Source: Antilocapra americana (lineage: Eukaryota > Chordata > Mammalia > Artiodactyla > Antilocapridae). From it: 64,000 bases of DNA. The stretch lies in contig ML664174.1 of NCBI GenBank assembly GCA_007570785.1, forward strand, positions 3,592,828-3,656,827, in the 5' to 3' direction. Below the pieces are notes generated by a model. That model saw nothing but the letters and a program-made list of their open reading frames with translations, did not search any database and was not told the DNA's origin. The translations under genes and the position numbers were made by a program. Below are positions 24,293-36,345 of the stretch, one piece after another (the stretch's first letter is position 1; each line of letters begins with the position of its first letter).

Positions 24293-24384
24293 AGACTAGA
24301 AATACTTGCGCTATACCAAACAAATTCCTAGAGGATCAATGCTTTAGAAAAATCTAAATGAATGTGTAAATTTATCACAAATCA

Positions 24385-25255
24385 AAGTTCAGAATCTGAG
24401 TCTAAGGTTCATATGGGAAAACAAATGAGCAAGAATAATGAGAGTAAAAAAGAAAAGTAGAGTAATAAAGGAAACCAGCTTTAATCCTTGCCAGAGAGTA
24501 AAATATGTTATAAATATGTACCAAAAGTGTGAAGTTGGTTCATGAGTAGACCATAAAATCAAGGATAAAATAAAAATTCTAAAAATACTTCAGAGAGTTT
24601 GATATAGAATAAAACGTGACATTCAAAATCAAGGCCAGAAAGATAAATTGCTCAATAAATGGTACAGACAAGAGAATGGGATATCAACTCACAACTCCCC
24701 CCAAATTGATCAAAAAATGTAAACATTCAGAAAATTACAATGTATTAAAAGAAACCAGGAGACATTGTTTATCCTCTGAGAGTGTAAAACCCTTCTAAGT
24801 AGGACATGAAATCCAAAACCCATAAAATAAAAGATGAATAAATTTTGATTATCCAAAAGTAGTAAGTTTACATATGGCAAAAGCTACAATGACAAAATAT
24901 AAACCTAGGGGAAAAAAATCAGCAGGTCCTATCACAAAGAGCTAATTCCGTTTTTTACACGAAGAGTTTATCTCATTCGATAAGTGGGCAAAAGATCACA
25001 AGAGTCAATTCACAGAAAGGAAAACCACTCTTAAACACTCAACAGTATGTGTAACCTCATGTATAATGAGAAAAACTCACAGGAAAACCACAATGAGATC
25101 CCCTTGTCCAGCTATGAAACTGACAAGGGTCCAAAGGTTTATTCACACACTACCAGCAAAAGCAGAGGAAGGTAGGCATACGCTGCCGATGGAAATGTAA
25201 ATTTGTATGTCTATGGAGGAGAGTTTAGCAATACTTACCAAAGATGTGAAGACAC
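24385..25255 (+). mobile_element. Older L1 (L1M type) ORF2 fragment, sense; first half
   Basis: L1 ORF2 order is readable: 'aaggttcatatgggaaaaca', 'ggtacagacaagagaatggg', 'gtaagtttacatatggcaaa', 'tcattcgataagtgggcaaa' and 'taccagcaaaagcagaggaa'. It is far more decayed than the L1 just upstream. The continuation lies at 27200-27430, beyond two later insertions. Confidence 0.8.
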
Positions 25256-25337
25256 ACATTCTTAGTGTTGAGGTGGCTTTTAGTGGGGGAAATAATTTTA
25301 TACCAAAAAGACATAAATGCATGACAGATGGTAATGC

Positions 25338-26076
25338 TTTTTTTTTTTTTCTATTCTTGGCAGGGTCCCTTTTTAGCTGAACGGCATTTGCTTTTTTCTT
25401 TTAACTGAATTATAGTTGACATACAATATTATATTCATCGCACATGTACAACATAGTCATTCGACACTTGTATATATTGTGAGATAATCCTCACAAAAGG
25501 TTTAGTTACCATCTGTCACCATACTAAGTTAATACAGTATTACTGACCATATTCCTATGCTGTACATTACATTCCCATGACTTATTTTATACACAGAAGC
25601 TTGTACCTCTTGACCTCCTTTACCCAATTTGCCCAACCCAAATCCCCTCCCCTTTGAAAACTACCAATTTGTTCACTATGAGTCTGGATTTTGTTTTGTT
25701 TTGTGATTTAGATTTCCATATAAGTGAAAGCATGAGGTATTTGAATTATTTCACTTAGCGTAATGCCGCTAAGGTCCATCCATGTTATGGCAAATGGCAA
25801 AGTTTCATCTTTCTATGGTTGAGTAATAGTCCATTGTGTATCTATACCATATCTTCTTTATCCATTCATCTATTGATGAACACTTAGGTTGCTTCCATAT
25901 CTTGCCTACTGCAAATAACACTGCGATGAACACAGGGGTGCATATATATGTTTTCAAATTAGTGTTTTTGCTTTTTTCCAACACATACCAGTAAATGGGA
26001 CTGCTGGATCATGTAGTAGTTCTATTTTCAATTTTTTGAGGAAATTCCATACTGTTTTCCACAGTGGCTACACCAG
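25338..26076 (-). mobile_element. L1 3' end, antisense
   Basis: A T-run (25338-25350) and 'actgaattatagttgacata' start the reversed L1 3' UTR. The reversed ORF2 end follows: 'gttgagtaatagtccattgt', 'gctggatcatgtagtagttc' and 'ttttccacagtggctacacc'. It splits the older L1 and is itself next to the BovB copy. Confidence 0.93.
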
Positions 26077-26104
26077 TATAAAGATTAATATACTTCACTC
26101 CCCA

Positions 26105-27195
26105 AAAAACATCTACTCTGTTTCATTTACTACATTAAAGCCTTTGACTGTGTGGATTCACAACAAACTGTGAAATATTCTTAATGAGATGGGAATACCA
26201 GACTACCTGACCTGCCTCCTGAGAAAGCTGTATGCAGGTCAAGAAGCAACAGTTAAAACTGGACATGAAACAACAGACTGGTTCCAAATTGGGAAAGGAG
26301 TACATCAAGGCTGTATATTGTCACCCTGCTTATTTAACTTATATGCAGAGTACATCATGAGAAACGCTGGGCTGGATGAAGCACAAGCTGGAATCAAGAT
26401 TGCTGCAAGAAATATCAATAACCTCAGATACTCAGATGACACCACCCTTATGGCAGAAGGCAAAGAAGAACTAAAGAGCCTCTTGATGAACGTGAAAGAG
26501 AAGAGTGAAAAAGTTGGCTTAAAACTCAACATTCAGAAAACTAAGATCATAGCATCTGGTCCCATCACTTCAAGGCAGATAGATGGGGAAACAGTGGAAA
26601 CAGTGACAGACTTTATTTTGGGGGTCTCCAAAATCACTGCAGATGGTGACTGCAACCATGAAATTAAAAGACACTTGCTCCTTGGAAGAAAAGTTATGAC
26701 CAACCTAGACAGCATATTAAAAAGCAGAGACATTACTTTGCCAACAAAGGTCCATCTAGTCAAAACTATGGTTTTTCCAGTAGTCACATATGGATGTGAG
26801 AGTTGGACCATAAAGAGAGCTGAGTGCCAAAGAATTGATTTTGAACTATGGTGTTGGAGAAAACTTGAGAGTCCCTTGGACAGCAAGGAGATTAAACCAA
26901 TCCTAAAGGAAATCAACCCTGAATATTCACTAGAAAGATTGATGCTGAAGCTGAAGCTCCAATACTTTGGCCACCTGATGAGAAGAGCTGACTCACTGGA
27001 AAAAGGCCATGATGCTGAGAAAGACTGAGGGTGGGAGGAGAAGGGGACAACAGAGGATGTGATGGTTGGATGGCATCATCGACTCAATGGATATGAGTTT
27101 GAGCAAACTTCGGGAGATAGTAAGGGAGCGAAACCTAGCATGCTGCAGTTCATGGAGTCACAAAGAGTTGGACACGGTTTAGTAACTGAACAATA
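26105..27195 (+). mobile_element. 5'-truncated BovB LINE, sense
   Basis: The copy runs from within the reverse-transcriptase core ('attaaagcctttgactgtgt') to the BovB 3' end ('gagtcacaaagagttggaca'). About 1.1 kb remains of an element of roughly 3 kb. The endonuclease half is missing. It interrupts the older L1 between 25255 and 27200, together with the inverted L1. Confidence 0.95.
26189..27028 (+). pseudogene. BovB reverse transcriptase remnant, longest frame in the window
   Basis: An open frame of 279 codons carries most of the RTE-clade reverse-transcriptase palm: 'GVHQGCILSPCLFNLY' (about residues 37-52), the catalytic box as 'LRYSDDTTLM' (about 79-88), then the post-core region to 'KLQYFGHLMRRADSLEK'. 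Most BovB copies have alanine in the catalytic box; serine is a conservative change. Upstream, an inserted T after 'gtggat' and a TGG-to-TGA change at the 'KLWKIL' position close the frame, so the ATG at 26189 is internal. No endonuclease domain is present. It is not a functional gene. Confidence 0.93.
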
Positions 27196-27199
27196 ACAT

Positions 27200-27440
27200 T
27201 CTCTAACCCAGAAACTCCTCTACACAAACCTATACACTTAAACATTCAAGGACAGCCATAGCAGCACTGTTAAGAATGTTAAAAGGTCAGAGAAACTTAA
27301 AGTCCATTAATAAGAGACTGAATAATAAACTATAATAATAAGCTGGACTGAAACAGAATGAAACCACAGTACAGTATGCTACAATTTGTGTAAAAATAAA
27401 CTTTAAAAAGCATACATACTAAATGCAACATGACATTTTT
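27200..27440 (+). mobile_element. Older L1 (L1M type), second half
   Basis: 'gaaactcctctacacaaacc', 'ccatagcagcactgttaaga' and 'accacagtacagtatgctac' continue the ORF2 end of the copy that stops at 25255. This piece is contiguous with it once the two intervening insertions are removed. Confidence 0.7.
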
Positions 27441-28212
27441 GGATTGGATCCTGGAAAAGAAAAAGGACATCAGAAGAAAAACTGATGAAATCCAAACAAA
27501 ATCTATATGCTTTAGCTTCACTGCACAACCTTTTGGATTTTACTCTATGGGCATGTAATAATTACTTGAAACATAAGATTTCATTTTAAAAAATGTAGTT
27601 ACTTTGTGCTTATACTTTCATCATTCATGGCATTCATATCCTTCTACATACGCTAATGAGAAACACCAAGGGTACATGTATTGCTTCAACACTTCTGATA
27701 CCTCCATTACTGTACCTAAACACATACCTGCCTCACCTGCTAGGTTTTAGGTCCTTAACGGTGGAGGCCAAGCCAGCCCAGTTCTGTCCTCAAGGAATCT
27801 GGAGAGTATTTGCCACATGCTAAGAGTTCAACCGATGAGACTGAAATGATTATGCTCAATTTTTCATTAGTACGAAATTTTATATTTCAAATATCCAAAC
27901 AGTTCTAGGAGTTTCCTCTGATCCTTAGTTCATAGTGATACCGAAAAGGGAAGCAAGGAGCAGAGATGTGTGAAGTGCTTCTCACTGAGGATTTGGGTAG
28001 GAACATGGAGACATGTTAAATAACCCTTCAACCTTACTTCCTAAACATTTTGCTCTATGCTAGAGCTGCAGGGACTATGAAGATAAAATGAAGTCCTTAT
28101 GGTAGAAGTTAGGCGTAATTAACATCAAGACTTGAAAAGGTGAAACACCCTTGGACTTTGAAAAATGTTTTCCACAATGGCCATGAAATGCTTTTCAGAG
28201 GAAAAAATCACT
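27441..28212. other. Single-copy spacer
   Basis: No gene or named repeat is recognised. Confidence 0.5.
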
Positions 28213-28832
28213 TATTTACACTGTTGGCAATGTAAATTGGTGCAGACACTATGGAAAACAGTATGGAGGTTCCTCAAAAAACTAAAAACAGGGTTGCTAC
28301 ATGATCAAGCAATCCCACTGCTGGGCATATACCCAGAGAATAATGTATGTACACACACACACACATACACACACACGAATATTACTCAGTCATCAAAAAG
28401 AATGAAACAATGCCATTTGCAGCAACACAAATGGACCTAGAGATTATCATACTAAATGAAGTCAGAAAGAGAAAGAAAAATACCATATAGTATCACTTAC
28501 ATGGGGAATCAAAAATACAAGACAAATCAGCATATCTACAAAACAAAAATAGATTCATATATAGAGAATAGACTTGTGATTGCCAAGAGGGAGGGAAGAG
28601 GAATGGAAGTTTGGGGTTAGCAGAAGCAAACTACTATACATAATAGGATGGATAAGCAACAAGGTCCTATTGTATAGCACAGGGAAGTGTAGTCAATATT
28701 CTATCACAAACCATAACGGAAAAGGATAAATATACATATGAACACACACATAAAAAACTGAGTCACGTTTCTGTACAGAAGAAATTAATACAACACTGTA
28801 AATCAACTATACTTCAATAATTTTTTTTTAAA
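28213..28832 (+). mobile_element. L1 3' fragment, sense
   Basis: It starts in the ORF2 tail ('gtaaattggtgcagacacta', 'tgctgggcatatacccagag'), passes a (CA)n run at 28351-28376, and ends at 'aatcaactatacttcaataa', the artiodactyl L1 terminus. The 91-codon frame at 28165-28440 is ORF2 residue. Confidence 0.93.
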
Positions 28833-29466
28833 ACAGGGTGTCCAAAGAAAAACATCCTAGCCTCCAACCCCATCCACATCCAATTTTCCACACATTCAAA
28901 ATACAAAAGACAAATGACTTAGGAAATATTCTGAGGTCCTTGAATGGGTAAAGAAATGCTAATGAATTTGTCCCCAAAGCATTAGGAGTACTGTTCCATT
29001 TCTACCAACTCAGAGCCTTAAGCCTACACACCACACCATAAAGCAATAAAACCTGGGGCAGACACTGATCTCTGTGAACACATTTTTTTAAGGCACAAAA
29101 TGAACAGATGACAGTTACGGCTCCTTTTGGATCTCAAATTCTATCAGACCTCTTTTCCTTCACACCCCAAATATAAACGAAGGCACTGCAGTCTTTTCAC
29201 ACAAACTCACACATCAACACACCCATTTGGTCTGTGCACTGGGAGAAGAAAAGCTCACCCACATTACTTTCTCCCTATTTCAGAGTGGCCTTCATAAGAG
29301 CCAGTGTCATGTATGAGCAGTTCTCAAGTGAAGGAGAAAAGGATCTATTCAACTTGTTGAATTGAAATTAAAATATGTATGCTATACAATGAAACATTCG
29401 CTGAATTGTGCCTTCATTCATATTCAAGATTAAGAAAGTTTCTAACTTGGCTTTCACGTGTACTTT
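28833..29466. other. Single-copy spacer
   Basis: No gene or repeat is recognised. Confidence 0.5.
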
Positions 29467-29670
29467 TAGGTGGCTCAGACGGTTAAGCGTCTGCCTGCAA
29501 TGCAGCACACCCGGGTTCAATCCCTGGGTTGGGAAGATCCCCTGGAGAAGGCAATGGCACCCCACTCCAGTACTCTTGCCTGGAAAATCCCATGGACGGA
29601 GGAGCCTGGTGGGCTATAGTCCATGGGGTCGCAAAGAGTCGGACACGACTGAGCGACCTCAACTTCAATT
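29467..29670 (+). mobile_element. Bov-tA SINE, sense
   Basis: The tRNA-like head has an A box 'ggtggctcagacgg' and B box 'gggttcaatccctggg', then the Bov-A body to 'cggacacgactgagcgacct'. It is close to consensus and so relatively young. The first few head bases ('gggcttccct') are lost. Confidence 0.95.
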
Positions 29671-30538
29671 TAGTCCACATATAAAATCTGCAAGCTGTCC
29701 TTACACAGGTGCATATTTCTTGATCTTTTTATTTTATTTTTATTTTGTTGACCACTTTTTACAGCACAGAAAAAAGATGCGTAGACCGGGGGAAAGTCAC
29801 AGGCAAACTTGTCCATAGGCAATGATACATGATGGATCAGAGGAGAGCTTTGTTCTCGTTTATTTACCATAATCCTTAGTTCTAACTGACTGGGCTGAAA
29901 GATGATTGTGTAAAAGGCAGAAGGGAGGTCTGCGAGTAGCAGCAACATGACAAAAGCACGGTATAATGCACGTTGAGAGCTCATCTCTTTCAGTTGAAAT
30001 TTTCCCTTTCAAAACACAGAAGTAACATTGTGCTGCTAACAAATATAGCTGTCTCCTAAAGCAGTTGTTTCCTCCTAAATAACCAGCACTTTACGGTACA
30101 AGTGCTTTCTGATAATATGGGGAGAGAGAAGAGTTTTCCAAGAAACCTTCAAATAAGCTCAACAGTCCACAGTGAAAGACACATCTCAGGGGCTGAGGAC
30201 ACGAGATGATATCCATCTGTCAGGTGAGCCAGAACAGCCTCCCTCAGTGAAGGAACTTGAACACATTTCAGAGGAGGGCAAGGTGCCTGCCAGTGGAGAG
30301 AAGAACAGGAAATGCCAGGTAAGAAGAAAGATGTGCGTAGGAGCTACCGCTGTACTTTCTCAAGAAGCAGAGATACAATGGGACATGATGTGCGGCAGAG
30401 ATTATCTTAGTCATTAAGACAAACTGAAGGGGAGAGTGTATGTCAATTCACACCCCAAGGTTCAGTTTCTTCGTATGTTTCAGGGGAAGGACAGACCACG
30501 TGATTTGGGCAGCTCACTTCCTTGGAGGCACTGCGCTG
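29671..30538. other. Single-copy spacer with splice-like motifs
   Basis: A strong donor-like 'tgccag/gtaagaag' occurs at 30317-30318 inside an 81-codon frame (30172-30417), with an upstream 'catctgtcag'. No family is recognised and no other support exists. Confidence 0.3.
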
Positions 30539-30655
30539 GCACCAAACACCCTATAACCAACCCTTTGAGGTGCATGGCTTAGGAGCCCATTTGACAGATG
30601 AAGAGAAAGAGGCTCAGCGTCCCGATGGGACCTCCGGTTACAGGGCTTTTTAGAC
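30539..30655 (-). mobile_element. MIR fragment, antisense
   Basis: 'accaaccctttgaggtgcat' then 'catttgacagatgaagagaa' and 'gaggctcag' match the reversed MIR core. Confidence 0.7.
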
Positions 30656-30711
30656 ATTAAAAAGAATATGCATGATAACTACTGTGGAGAAAGAGGAGGC
30701 ATGATCCTAAG

Positions 30712-30930
30712 ACGGGCTTCCCAGATGGCTCAGTGGTAAAGAACAGTGCAGGAGCCATGAATTCAGTCCCTGAGTCGGTAAGATCCCCAGGAGCAGGAAT
30801 GAAAGGGAAACCTGCTCCAGTATTCTTGCCTGGGAAATCCCATGGGCAGAGGAGCCAGGCAGGCTATATAGCCCATGGAGTCACAAAGAGTCGGACATGA
30901 CTTAGCGACTAAACAACAATAATATTAAAA
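30712..30930 (+). mobile_element. Bov-tA SINE, sense
   Basis: The head 'gggcttcccagatggctcag', a decayed B box 'gaattcagtccctgag', the Bov-A body, and 'cggacatgacttagcgacta' with a short AAC-rich tail are all present. Confidence 0.93.
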
Positions 30931-31599
30931 CTAACTTAAAAAATCCAAGCTCCTGAACATAACCACCTAATAAAACAATGGCTATATTCTTTTCTTAAGA
31001 GAGCAAAGGAATAAAGGAACTGTATCTATCTTCCCTGCCATGCCAGACAAAGGAAAGGAAAGGGCATAGAACATTCTTTACTTTGAAGAGTGTCCTCTAA
31101 GAAGTCCTTCAAGGGAAACCACAGGACAAAGAATGGTATGTCTTCCTGTGGCAGCAGTGGCTCCCATTTAATTATGCATTCCTGCAGAGTCCGTAACGAG
31201 GTAGGTGTTACCCTGAACATTCAACATGTTCCTTGGCAGCTGGAACAGGGGTGAGCAGTAAACTGAAGGAGCCATTCACCCTCAGAAGCACTGAAGACAG
31301 CCCTCAATGCAGATTCTAAAAAGCGCTGTTATTTCTATACAAAAGCTCAACAGCCACTAAGATAATTTACGTGTCATTATTTAACTGCAGAATTCCATAT
31401 GTATAAATTCACATCTGGCAGCAAAAGAGTCCAATAAATAAAACTAGCCTTAAAACTTCATAAGCAAATTTAGAAGTTAATGAGGTCTACTTATTTGTAA
31501 GTAAGTCAGCTCTCAAATTTAACCCCTGCCCCATCCCATTTCTCTAGATAAATATGTGAAATTAAAGAACACATATTTAAGATTAAACCCTCTCTACTG
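30931..31599. other. Single-copy spacer
   Basis: Nothing recognised. Confidence 0.5.
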
Positions 31600-31985
31600 A
31601 TGGGAGCCACTCTGGTAGTAAAACAATTTTGGAGTATCTATTACAATACCCCATGACCTGACAACTGCCTAGAGAAACATATGCCCACGTACGCAGTGTC
31701 AAGGACAAGGGTATTCTTTGCAGCTTTATTTGTAATCAGAAACTACTGGAAACAATCTACAAGATCAGCAGTAGGAAAATGGCAGAAAAACTATGGTATA
31801 TTCCCATGATTCGTCCACATAACATAAGCAGCAGTTTAAAAGGATGAACTAGATTTACTTCAACCAGCACAGACAGATCCCCGAAATATGTTAATATGAA
31901 GTTTTAAAACACAAAACATATAATACATACCAAATCAACAAAGTGCCTCTGGGGAACCAGTGAGAGGCGGCAGAGAGTAAATCTT
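31600..31985 (+). mobile_element. Old L1 ORF2 3' fragment, sense
   Basis: 'gagccactctggtagtaaaa', 'ttctttgcagctttatttgt' and 'aggaaaatggcagaaaaact' followed by 'atggtatattcccatga' follow the L1 ORF2 tail at high divergence. Confidence 0.7.
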
Positions 31986-33090
31986 ATAAACTCATTTATT
32001 ACTTTTATTAAAAAGTTAATTTTAAACAACACCTTTCAAGGATGTTAATGGGTTATCAAATAGCAGGATTACAGAATAAGGCATAATATCTCTGTGTTGC
32101 AGATATCTCTGCAAACACTGCTAAATTAAAATCTAATCAAGTATAAAAGAAGACAAAGTACCAGGAGCAACCAAAACATCATAAATGAAGCTGGGGTTTT
32201 ATCTGATGAAGAACAGAAGACTCTGTCAATTTAATGGCCACATGCAGCTTCAGCTGGTATAACACATTATACCTTGCTGGGAGCCTGTATACATATTCTT
32301 TTTCCAGCCTAAAAACTTTTGACAGTAACTGAAAAAGGACCTAATACAGAAATGACAAAATTATGTTAACATCACTAAATGCAAAGTCATGCTCCCTTTT
32401 AACCACTAAGAATCCTTTCCCACCAGTGACAAACATTTAATGCAAGAATGCAAACCTAACTTTTAATAAAGGTCAGCTTACACTAACAGTAACAAAGAGG
32501 GCCCCCCTCCGGTAGGGACTCTCCAGAAAATCAGGGCCTTGCATGGGCACCACTTACTTCCTTTATTTGTGACCCTGTCAGTGAACCATCAGCCAGGCTC
32601 TCGTTTATACAACCATGCATTTCTATTCCTCAGGGAAAATAAAATGGCTCTAAATTTAGGGAACCACATCACCAACGTTATGTCGATCTGTAACTGTGCA
32701 AAAGTGAGGAAAGATAGAGCCAGGGGAAGGGGGGGAGGGGAAGGAAAGAGAGAAATAACCAATTTGTTGTAAAACTACATATAATCAAAGTAGATCTTAC
32801 AATCAAACGCATCTTTCTCATTTTTAGTTATTTCAATGCCATAAGATTTCACAGAAAAGAAAAAATAATCATAGAATAAATAATAACAAAATGTCCTCCT
32901 TATATTATTGTTAAAAACAGCATGCAGAACATGACCCCAACTTTGCTTTTAAAACATACAGTCACGTAGGACAAAAATGAAAGAAAATTCTTAAAATGCT
33001 AGCAATCCTAAAAAGCACATGACCCAGTTTCTTCTACAATAAATTGCATGAACAAAAAGGAGAGAAGGGAAAATGTTACAGATTAAGAAA
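31986..33090. other. AT-rich single-copy spacer
   Basis: No gene or named repeat. A purine-rich run lies at 32718-32755. Confidence 0.5.
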
Positions 33091-33660
33091 GTCTTTAAAG
33101 TGACAGACGCAATGTGTTCATCAGGCTTGGATCCTGATTCCAACAAACTGCAAAATGACAATTTTGAGACAAAGGAGGAAGGTGAACATGGACTCCAGGA
33201 CAAACTAGAAGTAAATAATATTAAATCATAATCATTCATTTCATTAAGGGAAATGATATTGTGACTCACTTTAAAGTCATTTTCTGTTAAAAAAAATACT
33301 CAGTGATATATTTATAGGTTGAATGGTATAATATTCAGTCTGTGCTTTAAAACACACACACACAGTTTTTAAACCATAACAACAGGAAGAAGATAAAATG
33401 GAATGAGAAAGGTAAGATGCCCGTACTTGTTGAAGCTAGATTGATGAGTACATGGGGGCTTGTTGTGCTGTCCTATTTTTGAGAATGTTTGAAAAATCTC
33501 ACAAATAAAAAGTGAAAATGCTTGAAGGTATAACTGTCTCTGGGTAGAAGCAGCTGGGTGAGCCGGTGGGAACTGGGTGATTTTTACTTTGACAACTGGG
33601 CCTTTTTGGAACATCCAGATTTTACACAGTAAATATGAATTACTTTGATTATTTGAAGAA
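33091..33660 (+). mobile_element. Old L1 (L1M type) 3' UTR, sense
   Basis: 'gcaaaatgacaattttgaga', 'aggtgaacatggactccagg', 'gttgaagctagattgatgag', 'gtacatgggggcttgttgtg' and 'aaaaatctcacaaataaaaa' follow the 3' UTR of an old L1. A second short 3'-end-like segment ('ggtgatttttactttgacaa') follows at 33510-33660. Confidence 0.65.
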
Positions 33661-33678
33661 ATGTTACTCTTTTGGTAG

Positions 33679-33709
33679 ATGGATTCATGGATTCATGGAT
33701 GGATGAATA
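33679..33709. repeat. Imperfect GGATTCAT/GGAT tandem repeat
   Basis: 'gatggattcatggattcatg' then 'gatggatgaat': short tandem units with minor variation. Confidence 0.85.
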
Positions 33710-34716
33710 GGTCTCTCAATGCCCAGTTCTAATGATGCCACCTCTGTAGGTTTAATTCTCCCTCTGCTGACACCTAAATGCATTTTACATATACTTCCAC
33801 TAAAGGCCTAATTACATTGATTATTTAGTATGATAAATTTTTAATTATATCTTATCTCTCCCTCCAGAAAAACAAGAAGCATTTCTCTTTTTTGGATTTT
33901 TTTTCCTGGTCAACACTAAGCAAAAAGCTCTCTCTATATATTAGGCATTAAATAGGTATACACTTAATTAACTTTTCCACTAATAAATTCAGAGAGAAAA
34001 CAAGTGGCAAAAGCAGTAGAATAAATATCCTACTGCTTGTAACCACGAAAGCTTTAAGGTCAGAACAGACCCAGAGGTCCCTATACCCATCAAATGTTAC
34101 CTGGTCCATTTCTCAATTTATTTTCCAATTGACTGGGGAGAAAAACATCAGTCGGTAGCAGAAAGCAGTCAGTCACTGAATTGAGTTAGATTTTTTTTTT
34201 TTTAATGACTCCATGAAAAAAAAAATCAAAGTCTATTAGTTTTTGAGCAACCATTCATTATTTCCCTACTGAAGACTCCTCCAGAGCACTGATCAGTCCA
34301 TTTTCATTAAGGAAACCATTACAGGAAGAATACAGAGCTAGCCATGTACAGAGACAAACAACAGTTTGAGAAACATCCCGCTCTGAAAAGGCTGATGTTA
34401 TTTGGAAGGATTGTACACCCAAACCTCTCACAGACTCACTAGAAACTCTAGCATTTCTGTGCAGATGTGAATTGCACAGAACGTGGTAGTTCTTCAAGCC
34501 TTCAACGCTTACAAGCCATTTTCAAAAAGACATAATAAAGCCCTCCTCCCAGGAGAAGGAGTAGCAAAACGCCCAAAGCACAGCATTACTGGATATCATC
34601 ACACATAAGACTTCACCTGCAATATGATCTGAATTTGGCTTTTATGGGATTTTGACAAAAGCCACTCAAACACTGGTAAGACATTTACAATTACCTTTTA
34701 TATCTCAAAGATTCTT
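33710..34716. other. Single-copy spacer
   Basis: Nothing recognised apart from T- and A-runs near 34192-34225. Confidence 0.5.
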
Positions 34717-34780
34717 CAGTTCAGTCACTCAGTCATGTCCTACTCTTTGCGACCCCATGGACTGCAGCAGTCAGGCTTCC
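34717..34780 (-). mobile_element. Bov-tA/BovB 3'-end fragment, antisense
   Basis: 'cagttcagtcactcagtcat' and 'tctttgcgaccccatggact' are the shared 3' terminus of BovB and Bov-A. Only about 60 bp remains, so the parent cannot be told. Confidence 0.85.
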
Positions 34781-35141
34781 CTGACAAACATTCAAACAAA
34801 TGAAGACTCTACCACCTTTAAGACACTACCACCTAAGAGTTTCCAAAGCCCTTTGAGAAACATCAGTGTATCATGAAGAAATGGCAGGTGCAAGCTCTCC
34901 CCAAGCTCCACGTCCCATTCCATCCTGTGATCCACTCCCAGAAGCCAGGTGTTCAAGAATGCTTTTACCTACCCTAGTTTTCAAGGCTGGAAGGGGAGGC
35001 AGGAACAGAGCAGACCAGAGCTCTGCATACTTGCTACACTGATCTCCACTCACATTCATACACAGTTCGTGTTCTTGCTTCTCTATTCTCTGACTCCTTA
35101 CGTAAGAAGCTCAAATCTACTTTACTAGCAAATTTAACTCC
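34781..35141. other. Short single-copy spacer
   Basis: Nothing recognised. Confidence 0.5.
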
Positions 35142-35345
35142 CCGGTGGCTCAGGCAGTAAAGCATCTGCCTGCAATGCAGAGAGACCCGGGTTCAATCCC
35201 TGGGTTGGGAAGATCCCTTGGAGAAGGAAATAGCAACCCATTCCAGTACTCTTGCCTGGAAAATCCCATGGGCAGAGGAGCCTGGTAGGCTACAGTCCCT
35301 GGGGTCACAAAGAGTCGGACACGACTGAGTGACTTCACTTTCTTT
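35142..35345 (+). mobile_element. Bov-tA SINE, sense
   Basis: A box 'ggtggctcaggcag', B box 'gggttcaatccctggg', a full Bov-A body, and 'cggacacgactgagtgactt'. Low divergence suggests a young copy. Confidence 0.95.
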
Positions 35346-35862
35346 AATTTATTAGACAGTCAAGAAAGTGGGTAATGTGCCAAATCCATACAAATCCAGG
35401 GCCTCCAGAATATGAGCAAGTACTAAGAAATAAGACACACCTCCAAAGATAACTTACTTCCTGTTCCCATGTGCTCTATTCATCCTTAGAATAAATTCAG
35501 AAGAGGCAATGTTCTATTAGATGTGGAAACTGTATTCTCAGGTTCTGAAGAAGACAAAGGTTAAGAATTCAGCGAAAACTTTTTCTTACTGAAAAGAAAA
35601 AGGTGATGCTAGGATTAGCAAATGTGAAAGGGTCACACAACAGTTCTACAGGCTGTTAAAATGTTTTCTTTTTTAAGAACAAAGAAGAAGCCTTTAAATA
35701 ACAAATTAGCATAATGAAATAATGTTGAAGTGATTCCTGGGGAAATAAAATTCAAGTCAAATTAGTCATGGCCAAAGATAAAAGGAAAACTCTGCACTCA
35801 TTCCTATGCTACTCTAAATTTTTACTACCTTCATATTACATTATAGTCAGCTTTTGGTTAAT
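35346..35862. other. Single-copy spacer
   Basis: Nothing recognised. Confidence 0.5.
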
Positions 35863-36057
35863 GGGATTCTCTGGTGGCTCAGCTGGTAAAGAATCCACCT
35901 GCAATGAGGGAGACCTGGGTTCGATCCCTGGGTTGGGAAGATCCCCTGGGGAAGGGAAAGGCTACCCACTCCAGGATTCTGGTCTGGAGAATTCCATAGG
36001 CTGTATAGTCCATGGGGTTGCAAAGAGCTGGACATGACTGAGCAACTTTCACTTTCA
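35863..36057 (+). mobile_element. Bov-tA SINE, sense, intact polymerase III boxes
   Basis: A box 'tggctcagctggt' and B box 'ggttcgatccctggg' both match the tRNA consensus. The Bov-A body ends 'gactgagcaactttcacttt'. 'gttaat' occurs on both sides (35857-35862 and 36058-36063), a minimal target duplication. Confidence 0.95.
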
Positions 36058-36092
36058 GTTAATAAAATCTCAGCTAGTATTTATCTGAAAAA

Positions 36093-36218
36093 ATCTAAAA
36101 AATGATACAAATGACTTATTTACAAAACAGAAACAGACCCATGGACTTAAAAAACAAACCTATGGTTACTAAAAGGGAGAAGAATGAGGGATGGATCAAT
36201 TAGGAGTTTGGGATTGAG
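36093..36218 (+). mobile_element. L1 3' UTR fragment, sense
   Basis: 'aaacagaaacagacccatgg' then 'aacaaacctatggttactaa' and 'gggatggatcaattaggagt' match the artiodactyl L1 3' UTR, like 28500-28620. Confidence 0.88.
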
Positions 36219-36345
36219 GGCGTGGAAACCCATTTCAGTATCCTTGCCTAGAGAGTCCCATGAACAGATGAGCCTGGTGGGCTATAGTCCATGAGGTCGC
36301 AAAGAGCTGGACACAACTGAAGTGATAAGCATGAAGCACATACTC
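36219..36345 (+). mobile_element. Bov-A monomer, sense
   Basis: The Bov-A body without tRNA head: 'atttcagtatccttgcctag', 'gagcctggtgggctatagtc', 'gcaaagagctggacacaact'. It abuts the L1 piece, so it either inserted there or was joined by deletion. Confidence 0.85.

Noticed and set aside
30172..30417. Frame with a strong CAG/GTAAGA donor-like site
   Set aside because: A single splice-like motif without conserved protein or acceptor support is common by chance.
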